Source: Myxococcales bacterium (lineage in GTDB: Bacteria; Myxococcota_A; Polyangia; Polyangiales; Polyangiaceae). Taken from it: DNA of 32,035 nucleotides. A program made the position numbers and the translations under genes. The notes under the pieces were generated by a model that worked only from the letters and a program-made list of their open reading frames with translations, made no database searches and was not told the origin of the DNA. The DNA is taken from NCBI GenBank assembly GCA_030590865.1, contig JAUVCD010000012.1:1-32035 (forward strand). Direction: 5' to 3'. Of the stretch, positions 6,863 to 15,739 are shown piece by piece (position 1 is the stretch's first letter; each line of letters starts with the position of its first letter).

Positions 6863-8127
6863 TCGAGATTATCATCGTCGTGGCCATCACGATCCTCGTG
6901 GTCGTGATCTTCATCGGCTACACCCTCAAGAACCTGCTCTTCGTGGCTACGCCCAACCAGGTGTTGGTGCTGGCTGGCGGCCAGCACCGCCTCCGCAAGA
7001 AGATCGTCGGCTACCGCGCGATCCGTGGTGGCCGCGCGGTGCGCATGCCTCTCATCGAGTCGGTCCACTGGATGGATCTGTCCAACATCCCGGTGGACAT
7101 CCAGGTGAAACACGCCTTCTCCAAGGGCGGTATTCCGCTCAACGTGCAGGGCATCGGCCATGTCAAGCTGCCCGGGGCCGAGCCACGGCTGTCCAACGCC
7201 GTGGAGCGTTTCCTCGGCCGCTCCCGTGCCGAGATCGCTCAGATTGCTCGTGAGACTCTCGAGGGCAACGTCCGCGGTGTCCTGGCCCAGCTCACCCCCG
7301 AGCAGGTCAACGAGGACAAGATAGCCTTCGCCAACAAGCTGCTCGACGAGGCGGAGCACGACTTCGTGCGCATGGGGCTGGTGCTCGACACGCTCAAGAT
7401 CCAGAACGTGACCGATGACGCCAACTATCTCAACTCGATTGGCCGCATTCGAGGAGCCTCGATTCGTCGTGATGCTGCCATCGCCGAGGCCACAGCCAAG
7501 AGCGAGGCGGCGATTCAGAAGGCCGGCAACTGGGAGGCCAGCGAGCTTGCCAAGATTAAGGCCAACCTCGCCATCGCCAAGCAGGACACTAACCGGCGGG
7601 TGAAGGATGCCGTTACCGGTCGAGCGGCGAAGATCGCCGAGGCCGAGGGTGATGTCCGCGCCGAAATCGCCAAGATCGAAGAGGACATCAAGCGCCAGAC
7701 TGCGCGCGCCCCGCAGGTCGAGCGGCAGCTCGACGCCGATGTGGTCCAGCCTTGGGATGCCCAGCGCGCCAAGCTGGAGCAAGAGGCTCAAGCCGACGCG
7801 GCCTCCATCATCGAGCGTGGTCGCGCCGAGGCGGGGGCGCTCAAGAAGCTGGTCCAGGAGTATCGTGCATCGGGCGGGGCAGCCCGTGAGGTGTTGGTGC
7901 TGCAGCAGCTGATGCCCATGCTGGACACCATCGCCGGCGCCGACCGGAAGACGAAGATCAAAGAATGGACCGTGTTGGGCGGTAGCGACGATGGCGACTC
8001 GTTCGCCCACAAGGCTATCCAAACCAGCGAGCGGATCCGCGCGGCCACCGGCGTCGATCTCATCAAGACGGCTGGGCGCCTCGGCGGCGGCGGCAAGCCT
8101 CCCTTGCCGCCAGCCCAGGGCGGCTGA
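6859..8127 (+). CDS. Flotillin-like SPFH-domain protein 2
   Basis: 422 aa, a paralogue of the preceding gene, with which it shares a 4-nt ATGA overlap. TM helix at residues 2-22, SPFH domain (about 27-190; PLNVQGIGHVKL, LEGNVRGVLAQLTPEQVNEDKIAF match the equivalent segments of the first protein), coiled-coil Ala/Glu/Lys region (about 200-330), and a short Gly/Pro tail. Tandem flotillins commonly form hetero-oligomers, so the two proteins may assemble together, with the NfeD-like protein as partner. No enzymatic motif. It is followed by a strong hairpin that probably marks the end of the operon. Confidence 0.9.
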   Translation: MIEIIIVVAITILVVVIFIGYTLKNLLFVATPNQVLVLAGGQHRLRKKIVGYRAIRGGRAVRMPLIESVHWMDLSNIPVDIQVKHAFSKGGIPLNVQGIGHVKLPGAEPRLSNAVERFLGRSRAEIAQIARETLEGNVRGVLAQLTPEQVNEDKIAFANKLLDEAEHDFVRMGLVLDTLKIQNVTDDANYLNSIGRIRGASIRRDAAIAEATAKSEAAIQKAGNWEASELAKIKANLAIAKQDTNRRVKDAVTGRAAKIAEAEGDVRAEIAKIEEDIKRQTARAPQVERQLDADVVQPWDAQRAKLEQEAQADAASIIERGRAEAGALKKLVQEYRASGGAAREVLVLQQLMPMLDTIAGADRKTKIKEWTVLGGSDDGDSFAHKAIQTSERIRAATGVDLIKTAGRLGGGGKPPLPPAQGG

Positions 8128-8145
8128 GTCACCCCTAGGGCATAG

Positions 8146-8172
8146 CGGGCAGCGCCGTTGGAGCGCTGCCCG
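8146..8172 (+). terminator. Hairpin after the flotillin operon
   Basis: A perfect 10-bp stem CGGGCAGCGC/GCGCTGCCCG with a 7-nt loop lies 19 nt after the stop of the second SPFH gene. No T-run follows; possibly Rho-assisted or a 3'-end stabiliser. Confidence 0.5.
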
Positions 8173-8247
8173 TGGGGCTGCACCGATCGGTTTGGGAGCC
8201 TGCTTTCGGCAGCCCATCCCGGCCAGACCAGTGCTAATAGGGCCATC

Positions 8248-9561
8248 ATGAAGGTCTGCATGGTGGGAACCGGATACGTGGGTCTGGTGAGCGGTGCTTG
8301 CTTCGCCGAGACGGGCAACCACGTGGTCTGCGCCGATATCGACGAGAGCAAGATTGCCGTCCTAAATCGCGGTGAGATCCCCATTTTCGAGCCCAACCTG
8401 GACACGCTGGTCGAGCGGAACGTCCAGGCCAAGCGGCTGTCGTTCTCCAGCGACGTGGGGGATGCCATCGCCCGGGCGACCGCCGTCTTCGTGGCGGTCG
8501 GCACGCCCCCTCGCTCTGATGGCGCGGCCGACCTGAGCGCCGTGGACAAGGTGGCTGAGACGGTCGCCAAACACGTCAAGCACGAGTCTGTGCTGGTGCT
8601 CAAGAGCACCGTACCGGTGGGGACCAACGCTCGGGTCCGTCGCATCGTTGCTGATGCGCCCCACCGGATCCACGTCGTGTCCAACCCCGAGTTTCTCAAA
8701 GAGGGTGCGGCCATCAACGACTTCATGCGGCCTGACCGCATCGTCATTGGTTGCGATGCCGACGATGAGTTCGCCCGGGACGTGATGCGGCGGCTCTATC
8801 ACCCGGTGACGCTGGCCAAGGAACGCATCATCTGGATGGATCCGGCGAGCGCAGAGCTGACCAAATACGTGGCCAACACCATGCTGGCCATGCGCATCTC
8901 GTTCATGAACGAGGTTGCGTCGCTGTGCGAAAAGGTCGGTGCAGACATTCACCAGGTGCGCGCTGGGGTGGGCAGCGATCAGCGGATTGGTCCCAAGTTC
9001 CTCTATGCCGGACCGGGCTACGGTGGGTCCTGCTTCCCCAAAGACGTCAAGGCGCTGACCCACACCGGCACTGAGCACGGCTTGGTGCTCGAGCTCCCGA
9101 CGGCGACCGATCGGGTCAACCGGCGCCAGCAGGGCGTGCTGGCCCGGAAGCTCAAGCAGATCCACTTCGACGGTGATCTTCGAGGCAAGCGAATCGGCAT
9201 CTGGGGCATCGCCTTCAAACCTGGCACAGACGACATTCGCGACGGCCCGGCGCTCCCGCTCATCGAGGCGCTGCTCAGCGAAGGTGCCGAGGTTCGCGCC
9301 CACGATCCGGCAGCGATGGAAAACGCTCGCCTGGAATTCGGCGATCGGATCTCGCTCTTCGAGGATGCTTACGACGTGGCTGAGGGCGCTGACGCCTTGG
9401 TGCTGGTGACCGAATGGCGGGAGTACCAGAACCCTGACTTCGCGAAGCTCAAGTCGCTGATGCGTGGATCCTTGTTGCTCGACGGCCGCAATATCTGGTC
9501 GGGATACGGCCTGCGGGAGCAGGGCCTAGTCTACGACGGCATCGGGGTGCGGGGCTCCTGA
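8248..9561 (+). CDS. ugd: UDP-glucose/GDP-mannose dehydrogenase family protein
   Basis: 437 aa. The N-terminal NAD-binding Rossmann motif GTGYVGLVSG starts at residue 7, and the catalytic Cys262 lies in GPGYGGSCFPKD, which is diagnostic of the family. The C-terminal domain (GIWGIAFKPGTDDIRDGPAL) is also typical. The expected reaction is NAD-dependent four-electron oxidation of UDP-glucose to UDP-glucuronate, a precursor of capsule, exopolysaccharide or LPS sugars; UDP-ManNAc or GDP-mannose oxidation by a family relative cannot be excluded. An upstream in-frame start at 8158 exists, but MKVCMVGTGYVG is the family's normal N-terminus, so 8248 is chosen. There is no Shine-Dalgarno; an extended -10-like TGCTAATAG (8232-8240) ends 7 nt before the ATG. 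Confidence 0.95.
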   Translation: MKVCMVGTGYVGLVSGACFAETGNHVVCADIDESKIAVLNRGEIPIFEPNLDTLVERNVQAKRLSFSSDVGDAIARATAVFVAVGTPPRSDGAADLSAVDKVAETVAKHVKHESVLVLKSTVPVGTNARVRRIVADAPHRIHVVSNPEFLKEGAAINDFMRPDRIVIGCDADDEFARDVMRRLYHPVTLAKERIIWMDPASAELTKYVANTMLAMRISFMNEVASLCEKVGADIHQVRAGVGSDQRIGPKFLYAGPGYGGSCFPKDVKALTHTGTEHGLVLELPTATDRVNRRQQGVLARKLKQIHFDGDLRGKRIGIWGIAFKPGTDDIRDGPALPLIEALLSEGAEVRAHDPAAMENARLEFGDRISLFEDAYDVAEGADALVLVTEWREYQNPDFAKLKSLMRGSLLLDGRNIWSGYGLREQGLVYDGIGVRGS

Positions 9562-9583
9562 GCCCGTCCTGGCGTTCCCTCTT

Positions 9584-9606
9584 GGGCCGCTCAGCAACAG
9601 CGGTCC
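9584..9606 (+). terminator. Small hairpin after ugd
   Basis: GGGCCGCT (9584-9591) pairs with AGCGGTCC (9599-9606), allowing one G-U pair, over a 7-nt loop, 22 nt after the stop. No proper T-run. Weak evidence. Confidence 0.35.
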
Positions 9607-9670
9607 TTGATGAGGAGGTGGTCCGCTCGCTACCATGCAACGGCCCGATCGGCCTCGACGAGGACCTGCG

Positions 9671-10486
9671 ATGGACCGAGTGCGACCTGTGACCTTCCTA
9701 CCGAGCTCTGCGGCTCTGATTTGGGTTGCCCTGATCTCGGCCACCGCGCTGCTGACGCCTGCCGAGGCCCAGGGGTTCGAGAATGTCGAGCTCGGCGTGG
9801 GCGTTGTGGCCCAGGTCGGCGCCACCTTTCTCGACTCGCCCAGTGACCAGGAGGTTTCAGAGGGGGTCCTGCCTCGCCCCGAGTACCCGGGCTTCGCTGG
9901 GCCCACCGCCGGGCTCGGCGCGATGATCGATCTGCGCTTCTTCGACTACGTGGGGGTCGAGCTCGACATTTTGCGTCAGAACGACCATGGCTCGGCGCAC
10001 ATGACGGTCAAGGACATGACCACCGGAACCGAGACGGGTTTCGACATCGAGATTGGCCACACGGCGTGGCACCTGCCCTTGTTGCTCAAGGCCTCGCTGC
10101 CGCTGCTCTACGTCCGGCCCAACCTGGTGCTCGGTCCCGAGTTCGTCATCCCCTCAGATCCTGAATACGACGAGGGGAGCAACACCTCGGCGGCCACCTT
10201 CGGTGCCGTGTCGGACAGCTACACCCTGTTCACCATCGGCTTCGGGTTCGAGATTGAGCTGCCCGCGGCCGCACCCCTGGAGAGCGTGCGGATCCCCCTG
10301 TCCCTACGAGGCTCGGTCAATCCCGGCGTTTCGGACAGGCGGATCGAGCGCTCGGAGAACCTCAAGGTCGGTGTGCCCGATCCCGCGGCTCCTGACGCCT
10401 ATCCCTATCCTCTAGAGAACGAAGACTACCGGACCTCTTTCGAGTACCAGGTGGTGGCCAATTTCGGCCTCTCGCTGCATTTCTGA
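9671..10486 (+). CDS. Probable outer-membrane beta-barrel protein
   Basis: 271 aa from ATG 9671. A clear Sec signal peptide (about 1-34, hydrophobic core IWVALISATALL, cleavage near PAEAQG) precedes a mature part with alternating hydrophobic strands, aromatic girdles and a C-terminal Phe in FGLSLHF, the usual last-strand signature of BAM-assembled outer-membrane proteins. An ATG at 9635 would add 12 charged residues before the signal peptide. It follows a good AGGAGGTG (9613-9620), but at 14 nt spacing; ATG 9671 has a GAGG about 8 nt ahead and gives a normal signal peptide. No specific porin family recognised. It may be structurally akin to the protein at 25685, but I see no strong sequence identity. 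Confidence 0.78.
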   Translation: MDRVRPVTFLPSSAALIWVALISATALLTPAEAQGFENVELGVGVVAQVGATFLDSPSDQEVSEGVLPRPEYPGFAGPTAGLGAMIDLRFFDYVGVELDILRQNDHGSAHMTVKDMTTGTETGFDIEIGHTAWHLPLLLKASLPLLYVRPNLVLGPEFVIPSDPEYDEGSNTSAATFGAVSDSYTLFTIGFGFEIELPAAAPLESVRIPLSLRGSVNPGVSDRRIERSENLKVGVPDPAAPDAYPYPLENEDYRTSFEYQVVANFGLSLHF

Positions 10487-10504
10487 GCCAGGTCCGCATG
10501 TCAG

Positions 10505-10535
10505 CGCCCCCAGCCGCTCTCTGGAGCAGGGGGCG
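10505..10535 (+). terminator. GC-rich hairpin after beta-barrel gene
   Basis: CGCCCCC (10505-10511) pairs with GGGGGCG (10529-10535); after one A/A mismatch the stem continues with two more pairs. It lies 18 nt after the stop codon. No T-run. Confidence 0.45.
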
Positions 10536-10574
10536 TCGAAGCCAAACCCCTCATCACCCCACCCCCCAAGCCAC

Positions 10575-10580
10575 TATACT
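10575..10580 (+). promoter_or_regulatory. -10-like TATACT immediately upstream of the leuA-like start
   Basis: TATACT ends 6 nt before the ATG at 10587 in an otherwise C-rich stretch with no Shine-Dalgarno. If functional, transcription would begin at or next to the A of the start codon, giving a leaderless mRNA. No convincing -35 element is seen. Confidence 0.4.
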
Positions 10581-10586
10581 GCAGCC

Positions 10587-11837
10587 ATGACAGACTCGAC
10601 CAAGCCTGAGCTCGTCCACGACAAACTGGTTTTCGACTGGAACGAGTTTGGTCGTAAGGGCCGTATCATCCCGCCAGGGATCACCTTCTTCGACGAGACG
10701 CTGCGTGACGGTTTGCAGAATCCGTCGGTCGACGACCCGAGCATCGACAAGAAGCTCGAGCTGTTGCACCTGATGGCCAAAATCGGCATCCACGCCGCCG
10801 ACATCGGTTTGCCTTGCAGCTCCCAGCGCGCCTTCGACGACGTGCTGCGCATGTGCCAGGAGATCAAGGACAACAACCTTCCGCTCGGTGTGGCCTGCGC
10901 CGGTCGTACGGTCGTGGGCGACATCACGCCCATGATCGAGATCTCCCAGAAGGCGGGCATGCCCGTAGAGGTCTATACGTTCATTGGATCGAGCCCGATT
11001 CGGCAGTTCGCAGAAGGATGGGACCTGGACGTCATTCTCAAACACTCGGCCGAGGCCATCGACGTTGCGGTCAAGGCAGGGTTGGAGGTGGCCTATGTCA
11101 CCGAAGATACGACCCGCGCGCGACCCGAAAGTCTCGCCTCGTTGTTCAAGATGGCCATCGATCACGGCGTCTCACGGCTGTGCGTTTGCGACACGGTGGG
11201 ACACGCGACGCCCGACGGCGTGCGGAACCTGATCGGCTTCACCAAGAGCATCATCGTGGGCTCAGGCGCCAAGGTGGGGATCGACTGGCATGGTCACAAC
11301 GACCGCGGACTGGCCTTGGAGAACGCCTTGTGGGCCCTCGAGTATGGCGCCGACCGAGTGCACGGCTGCGCTCTGGGGATCGGCGAGCGGGTCGGAAACG
11401 CCCAGATGGAGCTCATTTTGCTCAATCTCAAGCTGCTCGGGCTGCTGGAGGACCAGGACCTCAGCGCCATGCTCGACTACTGCAACACCGCCGCCGAGGC
11501 GGTGGGCTGGACCATCCCCATCAACTATCCTTTGGTAGGGCGCGACGCTTTCCGCACCGCCACGGGTGTGCATGCCGCGGCCATCATCAAGGCTCAGAAG
11601 AAGGGCGATGCGTGGTTGGCCGATCGGGTCTATTCTGGAGTACCGGCGGGCATGTTCGGGCGGGAACAAGAGATCTGCATTGGCTACATGTCCGGGGCTT
11701 CGAACGTCAAATACTGGCTCGCGCAGCGGGGCATCGAGGTGACCGACGATCTCGTTGCGGCCATTCTGGGCGCCGCCAAGCAAGGCAAGCACATCCTCTC
11801 GGAAGAAGAGGTCATGACGATTGTGAACGGGTCCTGA
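10587..11837 (+). CDS. Short LeuA/homocitrate-synthase-family acyltransferase (DRE-TIM metallolyase)
   Basis: 416 aa. The catalytic HMGL-like TIM barrel is complete: FFDETLRDGLQ (34-44, with metal-ligand Asp36 and catalytic Arg40) and HGHNDRG (His235, His237, Asn238), the two metal-binding signatures of 2-isopropylmalate, citramalate and homocitrate synthases. Such enzymes condense acetyl-CoA with a 2-oxo acid. At 416 aa it lacks the roughly 120-residue C-terminal allosteric domain of classical LeuA, so leucine feedback inhibition is not expected; substrate choice (2-oxoisovalerate, pyruvate or 2-oxoglutarate) cannot be read from sequence alone. The message may be leaderless (TATACT 6 nt upstream). 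The next gene starts 12 nt after the stop, so they may be cotranscribed although functionally unrelated. Confidence 0.85.
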   Translation: MTDSTKPELVHDKLVFDWNEFGRKGRIIPPGITFFDETLRDGLQNPSVDDPSIDKKLELLHLMAKIGIHAADIGLPCSSQRAFDDVLRMCQEIKDNNLPLGVACAGRTVVGDITPMIEISQKAGMPVEVYTFIGSSPIRQFAEGWDLDVILKHSAEAIDVAVKAGLEVAYVTEDTTRARPESLASLFKMAIDHGVSRLCVCDTVGHATPDGVRNLIGFTKSIIVGSGAKVGIDWHGHNDRGLALENALWALEYGADRVHGCALGIGERVGNAQMELILLNLKLLGLLEDQDLSAMLDYCNTAAEAVGWTIPINYPLVGRDAFRTATGVHAAAIIKAQKKGDAWLADRVYSGVPAGMFGREQEICIGYMSGASNVKYWLAQRGIEVTDDLVAAILGAAKQGKHILSEEEVMTIVNGS

Positions 11838-11849
11838 CGGGGTGGGTCG

Positions 11850-14786
11850 GTGGCATGGGAGGCTGATTCCGCTTGGCCGCGGGTGATCGTCTGGCTCGCC
11901 GCATTGGTGTGCTTGCTGCAAGCGGCGTCGCTGCGGGACACTCCCTCGGGCTGGGTTCCTCAGTCCTGGGCGCCGCCACTGCCCGCGTCGGTGGGCAGCC
12001 GGGATGCCGAGCTTCAGATTGCCGTGGCCGGCCAAGACCAAGCGCCGGCCGATGGTGTGCTCGTGCGCGTCTTTGCCATCATTGGCGAGCGCGCTTATCT
12101 CGCCGGACAGGGCACGACTGGGGGAGACGGATCGCTCACCCTCGGCAAGCTGCCTACCGGTGAGGTCTGGGTCATCGCCGAGCGTGACGGATTGGCCCGG
12201 AGCAGCACCCGGCTAGTGCTCGAGCGTGGAGCCCGGCCTCTCAGCCTAGAGCTCCACGCCGCCGAGACCTTCGAAGTGGTGGTTGTCGATCCCCGTCAGC
12301 GACCGATTCGAGGTGTGCGCGTCACCCTCTACGGAGCCGATCCGCTGCCCTTCCGTGCGTTGACCGATGACCGGGGGCTTGCACGGCTGACGGGTTTGGG
12401 TCCTGCACCCTATGCCGTGGACGTGGAAGCCAGCGGCTTTGATTCCAAGTTCTTCCCCAAGCTCGCGCTAATCGACTCGCCCCTTTTCGTGAAGCTCGAG
12501 CGTCTCGGCAGCCTCGAGATCACCGTGCTGGAGCCTGGCGGTGAACCGGCCGTCGGCGCCACCGTCTTCGTCGCCGGATCGTCCCTCTGGCCAGCGCGCA
12601 GCGCCGCCACCAACAAGCTGGGCAGCGTGACCATCGCTGGCCTGGCCCGGGGGTTCTACGACGTCCGTGCCGAGCGCGGCGACTTGGTCAGCGATACCGA
12701 GACTGGGGTCATGCTCGAGCGTGGTGAAATTAAGGCGCTACGGTTGGGTCTGATCAGCGGCGTCTTCGTCAAAGTCACGGTGACCGAAGGGGAAGGCGAC
12801 GGAAGCCCAACCGTTCCGCGCGCCGATGTGGCCTTGGTCGAGGGCGGGCTCTCGTCCTTTCCTCGCTATGGCCGCACCGACGGTGCTGGCGTGGTCGTGA
12901 TCGGTCCCATCGCCGGGACCGATGCCACCCTCTCGGCACGAGCCGAGGGTTTCGTCGCTCGCAGCGCCGTGCCGCTCGAAGAAGGGGCCACCGAGGCGAC
13001 CATTGCGCTGATGCGAGGAGGCAAGTTGGTCGGAACGGTTGTCGATGAGCGGGACTATCCCATCGACGGCGTGTCGCTCGAAGTGGTGGGCGTCGACTCA
13101 GGCGGCATGCCCATCGTCGAGAGCGGCACGCTGAGCGCCTTCCGGGACGACCACTTTGCCTTTGCTCTGCCTGGCGCGATACCGCTCATTCCCGTTGGAG
13201 AGCTCGGGGTCATGCCCACCATCCCCGACGTGCCACGAGAGTTCGGTCCATTGGTGGTGCAAAGCTCGCCCGGAAGGGGCACGCCCTGGGTTTCGCGGTC
13301 TGACGGAAGCTTCACGCTAACGCCAGTGACGCCGGGACGGGTTCGGGTGGTGGCTCGCCATCCAAGCTACGTGGTGGCGATGAGTGATGCGGTTGGTCTC
13401 GAGTCAGGGGGCAGCCACGAGCTCCGCATCGTGATGCACCCCGGTGGGATCTTGGAGGGCCGGGTGCTCGAACAGGATCGTAGCCCGGTGTCCGGTGCCC
13501 GCGTCCAGGTCGTGTCTCAGGCAGGCTCGGTGGAGCGGGTCACCTATGCCGCCGACGACGGCCGCTTCGCCTTTGCGGCGCTGCCTGCCGAGGTGATCCT
13601 CTCGGTGGCCCGGCCCGATGCGCCGGAGCACATCGTCGAGCGCCTGATCATCGACGTGCCACCAGATGAGCGGCGGGAGGTCGAGATCCTTCTTCCCAAG
13701 AAGCGTGACGCGGTAGCCCTGCGGGTCGTCGACGATCGAGGCTACCCCATCGATCGGGTGGAGGTTCACGCCAGCTCTCTCGCGCCACGGGAGCCACTGA
13801 TCAAGACCTTGTTCACCGACGATCAGGGTGAAGCCAGCCTGCCCGGGGCCAGGGGATTACCCCTCCGGTTCGTCTTGCTGAGGCGTCATCGGGCTCCTGG
13901 AGTCTTTGAGATCGATCCAGCTCCTGCCCAGTTGGATCTACCGATGACGCCAGCGCTCAGCGCGGTCGGGCGGGTCGAGTCGCGGCACGGAGCCTTGGCC
14001 GGCGCCAAGCTCGTCTTACTCACGCCGACGGGCATGCGGCGCACCCGGACCGACGACCATGGCGCGTTCCGTTTCGAGGAGCTTGCACCGACCTCAGCGC
14101 GACTATTGGTGACGGCCAAGGGCTACGTCCCCGATGAGCGGGACGTGATGATCGAAGGGGACGACCGTCGCCCAGTCGATCTGGGGTCCATCGAGCTCAG
14201 CGCAGGGGGGAGTGCTCGCGGAGTCGTCGTCGATGAAGCCGGCGATCCCGTCGTGGGCGCCCGGGTCGCTCCTGGTCGAGTGCCCACCTATCTGCCCCTC
14301 GGCCCGCTGCCGATTGGGGTGGCGGCGACCGACGCTCAGGGCCGCTTTGCGCTGTCTAATCTGACGCCTGGCAAGACGGAGATCGAGGCCTATAAGGTCG
14401 GTTTCGGCCGTGAGGCTGTCCTCGATGTGGCGATCCGTGCAGGCCAGACGACCGAGGATGTTCGAATCGAGCTACGCCAAGATCTCGACGTGGACGGGAC
14501 CGGGGTCAACGCCCGCGCCAGTCTCGCCGTCACCCTCAGCGAGAGCCCTCGGGGCAAGCAGCGGGCGGTGATCTTCGAGCATGTTCCGTTGGGCGGCGAG
14601 GCGCAGCGGGCCGGCATCCTCGCCGGTGATCGCTTCGTCAGCTACAACGGCATGTCGATTCGCTCGCTCGAGCACGCCCGCCGGTGGCTGAACGGGCCGC
14701 TGAGCGAGGACTTCGTGGTCGAGCTGGAACGAGGCGACGAGCTACGCTGGCGGGTCCGGGTCCGGCGGGAGCGCGTCCGGCGTTGA
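11850..14786 (+). CDS. Large carboxypeptidase-regulatory-like domain protein with C-terminal PDZ domain
   Basis: 978 aa, GTG start 12 nt after the previous stop. An N-terminal hydrophobic helix (about 10-25, VIVWLAALVCLLQAASL) serves as an uncleaved anchor or signal peptide. Most of the protein is a string of beta-sandwich repeats of the CarboxypepD_reg/transthyretin-like type, recognisable by recurring G-x-V-x-D-x-x-G-x-P-V-x-G-A-x-V and TDxxGxxxLxxLxPG patterns (e.g. near 395, 545, 790). The last 90 residues (VTLSESPRGKQRAVIFEHVPLGGEAQRAGILAGDRFVSYNG...) are PDZ-like, with AGILAGDRF the usual carboxylate-loop region. Predicted location is periplasm or cell surface. No protease catalytic site is visible, so an adhesive or scaffold role is more likely than a peptidase. 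Confidence 0.85.
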   Translation: MAWEADSAWPRVIVWLAALVCLLQAASLRDTPSGWVPQSWAPPLPASVGSRDAELQIAVAGQDQAPADGVLVRVFAIIGERAYLAGQGTTGGDGSLTLGKLPTGEVWVIAERDGLARSSTRLVLERGARPLSLELHAAETFEVVVVDPRQRPIRGVRVTLYGADPLPFRALTDDRGLARLTGLGPAPYAVDVEASGFDSKFFPKLALIDSPLFVKLERLGSLEITVLEPGGEPAVGATVFVAGSSLWPARSAATNKLGSVTIAGLARGFYDVRAERGDLVSDTETGVMLERGEIKALRLGLISGVFVKVTVTEGEGDGSPTVPRADVALVEGGLSSFPRYGRTDGAGVVVIGPIAGTDATLSARAEGFVARSAVPLEEGATEATIALMRGGKLVGTVVDERDYPIDGVSLEVVGVDSGGMPIVESGTLSAFRDDHFAFALPGAIPLIPVGELGVMPTIPDVPREFGPLVVQSSPGRGTPWVSRSDGSFTLTPVTPGRVRVVARHPSYVVAMSDAVGLESGGSHELRIVMHPGGILEGRVLEQDRSPVSGARVQVVSQAGSVERVTYAADDGRFAFAALPAEVILSVARPDAPEHIVERLIIDVPPDERREVEILLPKKRDAVALRVVDDRGYPIDRVEVHASSLAPREPLIKTLFTDDQGEASLPGARGLPLRFVLLRRHRAPGVFEIDPAPAQLDLPMTPALSAVGRVESRHGALAGAKLVLLTPTGMRRTRTDDHGAFRFEELAPTSARLLVTAKGYVPDERDVMIEGDDRRPVDLGSIELSAGGSARGVVVDEAGDPVVGARVAPGRVPTYLPLGPLPIGVAATDAQGRFALSNLTPGKTEIEAYKVGFGREAVLDVAIRAGQTTEDVRIELRQDLDVDGTGVNARASLAVTLSESPRGKQRAVIFEHVPLGGEAQRAGILAGDRFVSYNGMSIRSLEHARRWLNGPLSEDFVVELERGDELRWRVRVRRERVRR

Positions 14787-14825
14787 CTTAGGGCACGGCG
14801 ATTCCGTTTTCACCACGGAGCTAAG
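14787..14825. terminator. Imperfect hairpin between convergent genes
   Basis: CTTAG (14787-14791) pairs with CTAAG (14821-14825) and, inside, CCGT (14804-14807) with ACGG (14815-14818). It occupies the 60-nt gap between convergent stops at 14786 and 14847 and could stop transcription in both directions. Stem is interrupted, so confidence is low. Confidence 0.3.
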
Positions 14826-14846
14826 CACGGCCCCCGCGCTTCCGGC

Positions 14847-15560
14847 TCACTCGCGGGCGCCGAAGATGGCTGTGCCGACGCGTACGAGGGTGGCGCCCTC
14901 TTCGATGGCCACTTCGAAGTCCTGGGACATGCCCATCGACAGCTCGGGTAGTCGCTCGGTACCACCGTGGCGATCTCGTAGCTCCCGCAGCTGTTGGAAC
15001 CAGCCGCGCGCCTCTTCAGGATCGGCGACTGGCGGCGGCATGGTCATCAGTCCGCGCAGCCGCAGGTGGTCGGCACCATCGACTGCGGAGAGCAGCTCGC
15101 CAAGCTGGTCCGGGTGGCAGCCGCTCTTGGTGTCTTCGCCCGAGATGTTCACCTGTACCAGTAGATCCACGGTGGTGTCAGCGGCTGCTGCACGCTTGGC
15201 GATCGCGCCGATCAGCTTGGCCCGGTCGACGCCGTGAAGCAGGGCCACCACTGCGCCCGTGCGAGGGGCCGCCACCGGTCCGACTAGCTGTTTGACCTTG
15301 TTGGTCTGCAGATGGCCGATGTAATGCCAGCGAATGTCGTCGCGATCGGCGAGCTGCTCGGCCTTGCTCAGCAGCTCTTGTCCGTAGTTCTCGCCGAAGT
15401 CGCGTTGCCCTGCCTCATAAGCTTCGACGATCGCCGACAGGGGTTTGCGCTTCGAGACGGCGACCAGGGTCAGCCCTTCAGGGGATCGGCCGCCTCTGGT
15501 TGCGGCTGCGGTCATACGCTCCCGTACTCGAGCCAGTCTGTCTCCCACTGCATCGCTCAT
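14847..15560 (-). CDS. yggS: YggS/PROSC-family pyridoxal-phosphate homeostasis protein
   Basis: 237 aa, the normal length for the family. The PLP-binding Lys37 lies in LVAVSKRKP, followed by the family signatures FGENYGQEL, WHYIGHLQTNK, LVQVNISGEDTKSG, LRGLMTMPP, LSMGMSQDFEVAIEEGATLVRVGTAIFG. The fold is a single TIM barrel like the N-terminal domain of alanine racemase. Known relatives bind PLP, have little or no racemase activity, and maintain vitamin B6 and amino-acid balance in the cytoplasm. It stands alone here, convergent with the PDZ protein gene and divergent from the lipoprotein array. Confidence 0.96.
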   Translation of the reverse strand: MSDAVGDRLARVRERMTAAATRGGRSPEGLTLVAVSKRKPLSAIVEAYEAGQRDFGENYGQELLSKAEQLADRDDIRWHYIGHLQTNKVKQLVGPVAAPRTGAVVALLHGVDRAKLIGAIAKRAAAADTTVDLLVQVNISGEDTKSGCHPDQLGELLSAVDGADHLRLRGLMTMPPPVADPEEARGWFQQLRELRDRHGGTERLPELSMGMSQDFEVAIEEGATLVRVGTAIFGARE

Positions 15561-15739
15561 GGTCTTGGTCTCACCGACCCGGGTTGGGCTTTCTGGGTTC
15601 TCTCCCCCACTCTTTGCACCAGTTTGTCCTTCACTGCCTCACACGATCGACCGTGCGGGGTTTGTGCCAAGCTGTGCCAGCTATACCAGAAAGGGATAGC
15701 GAAGGTGCTCACCTTACGGACGGTTAGCGGCACCACGCC

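Noticed and set aside
6763-8322. Long minus-strand frame (519 codons) opposite the second flotillin gene
   Set aside because: Antisense shadow of a high-GC gene with clear SPFH homology; composition (His/Asp/Leu-rich) and lack of any recognisable motif.
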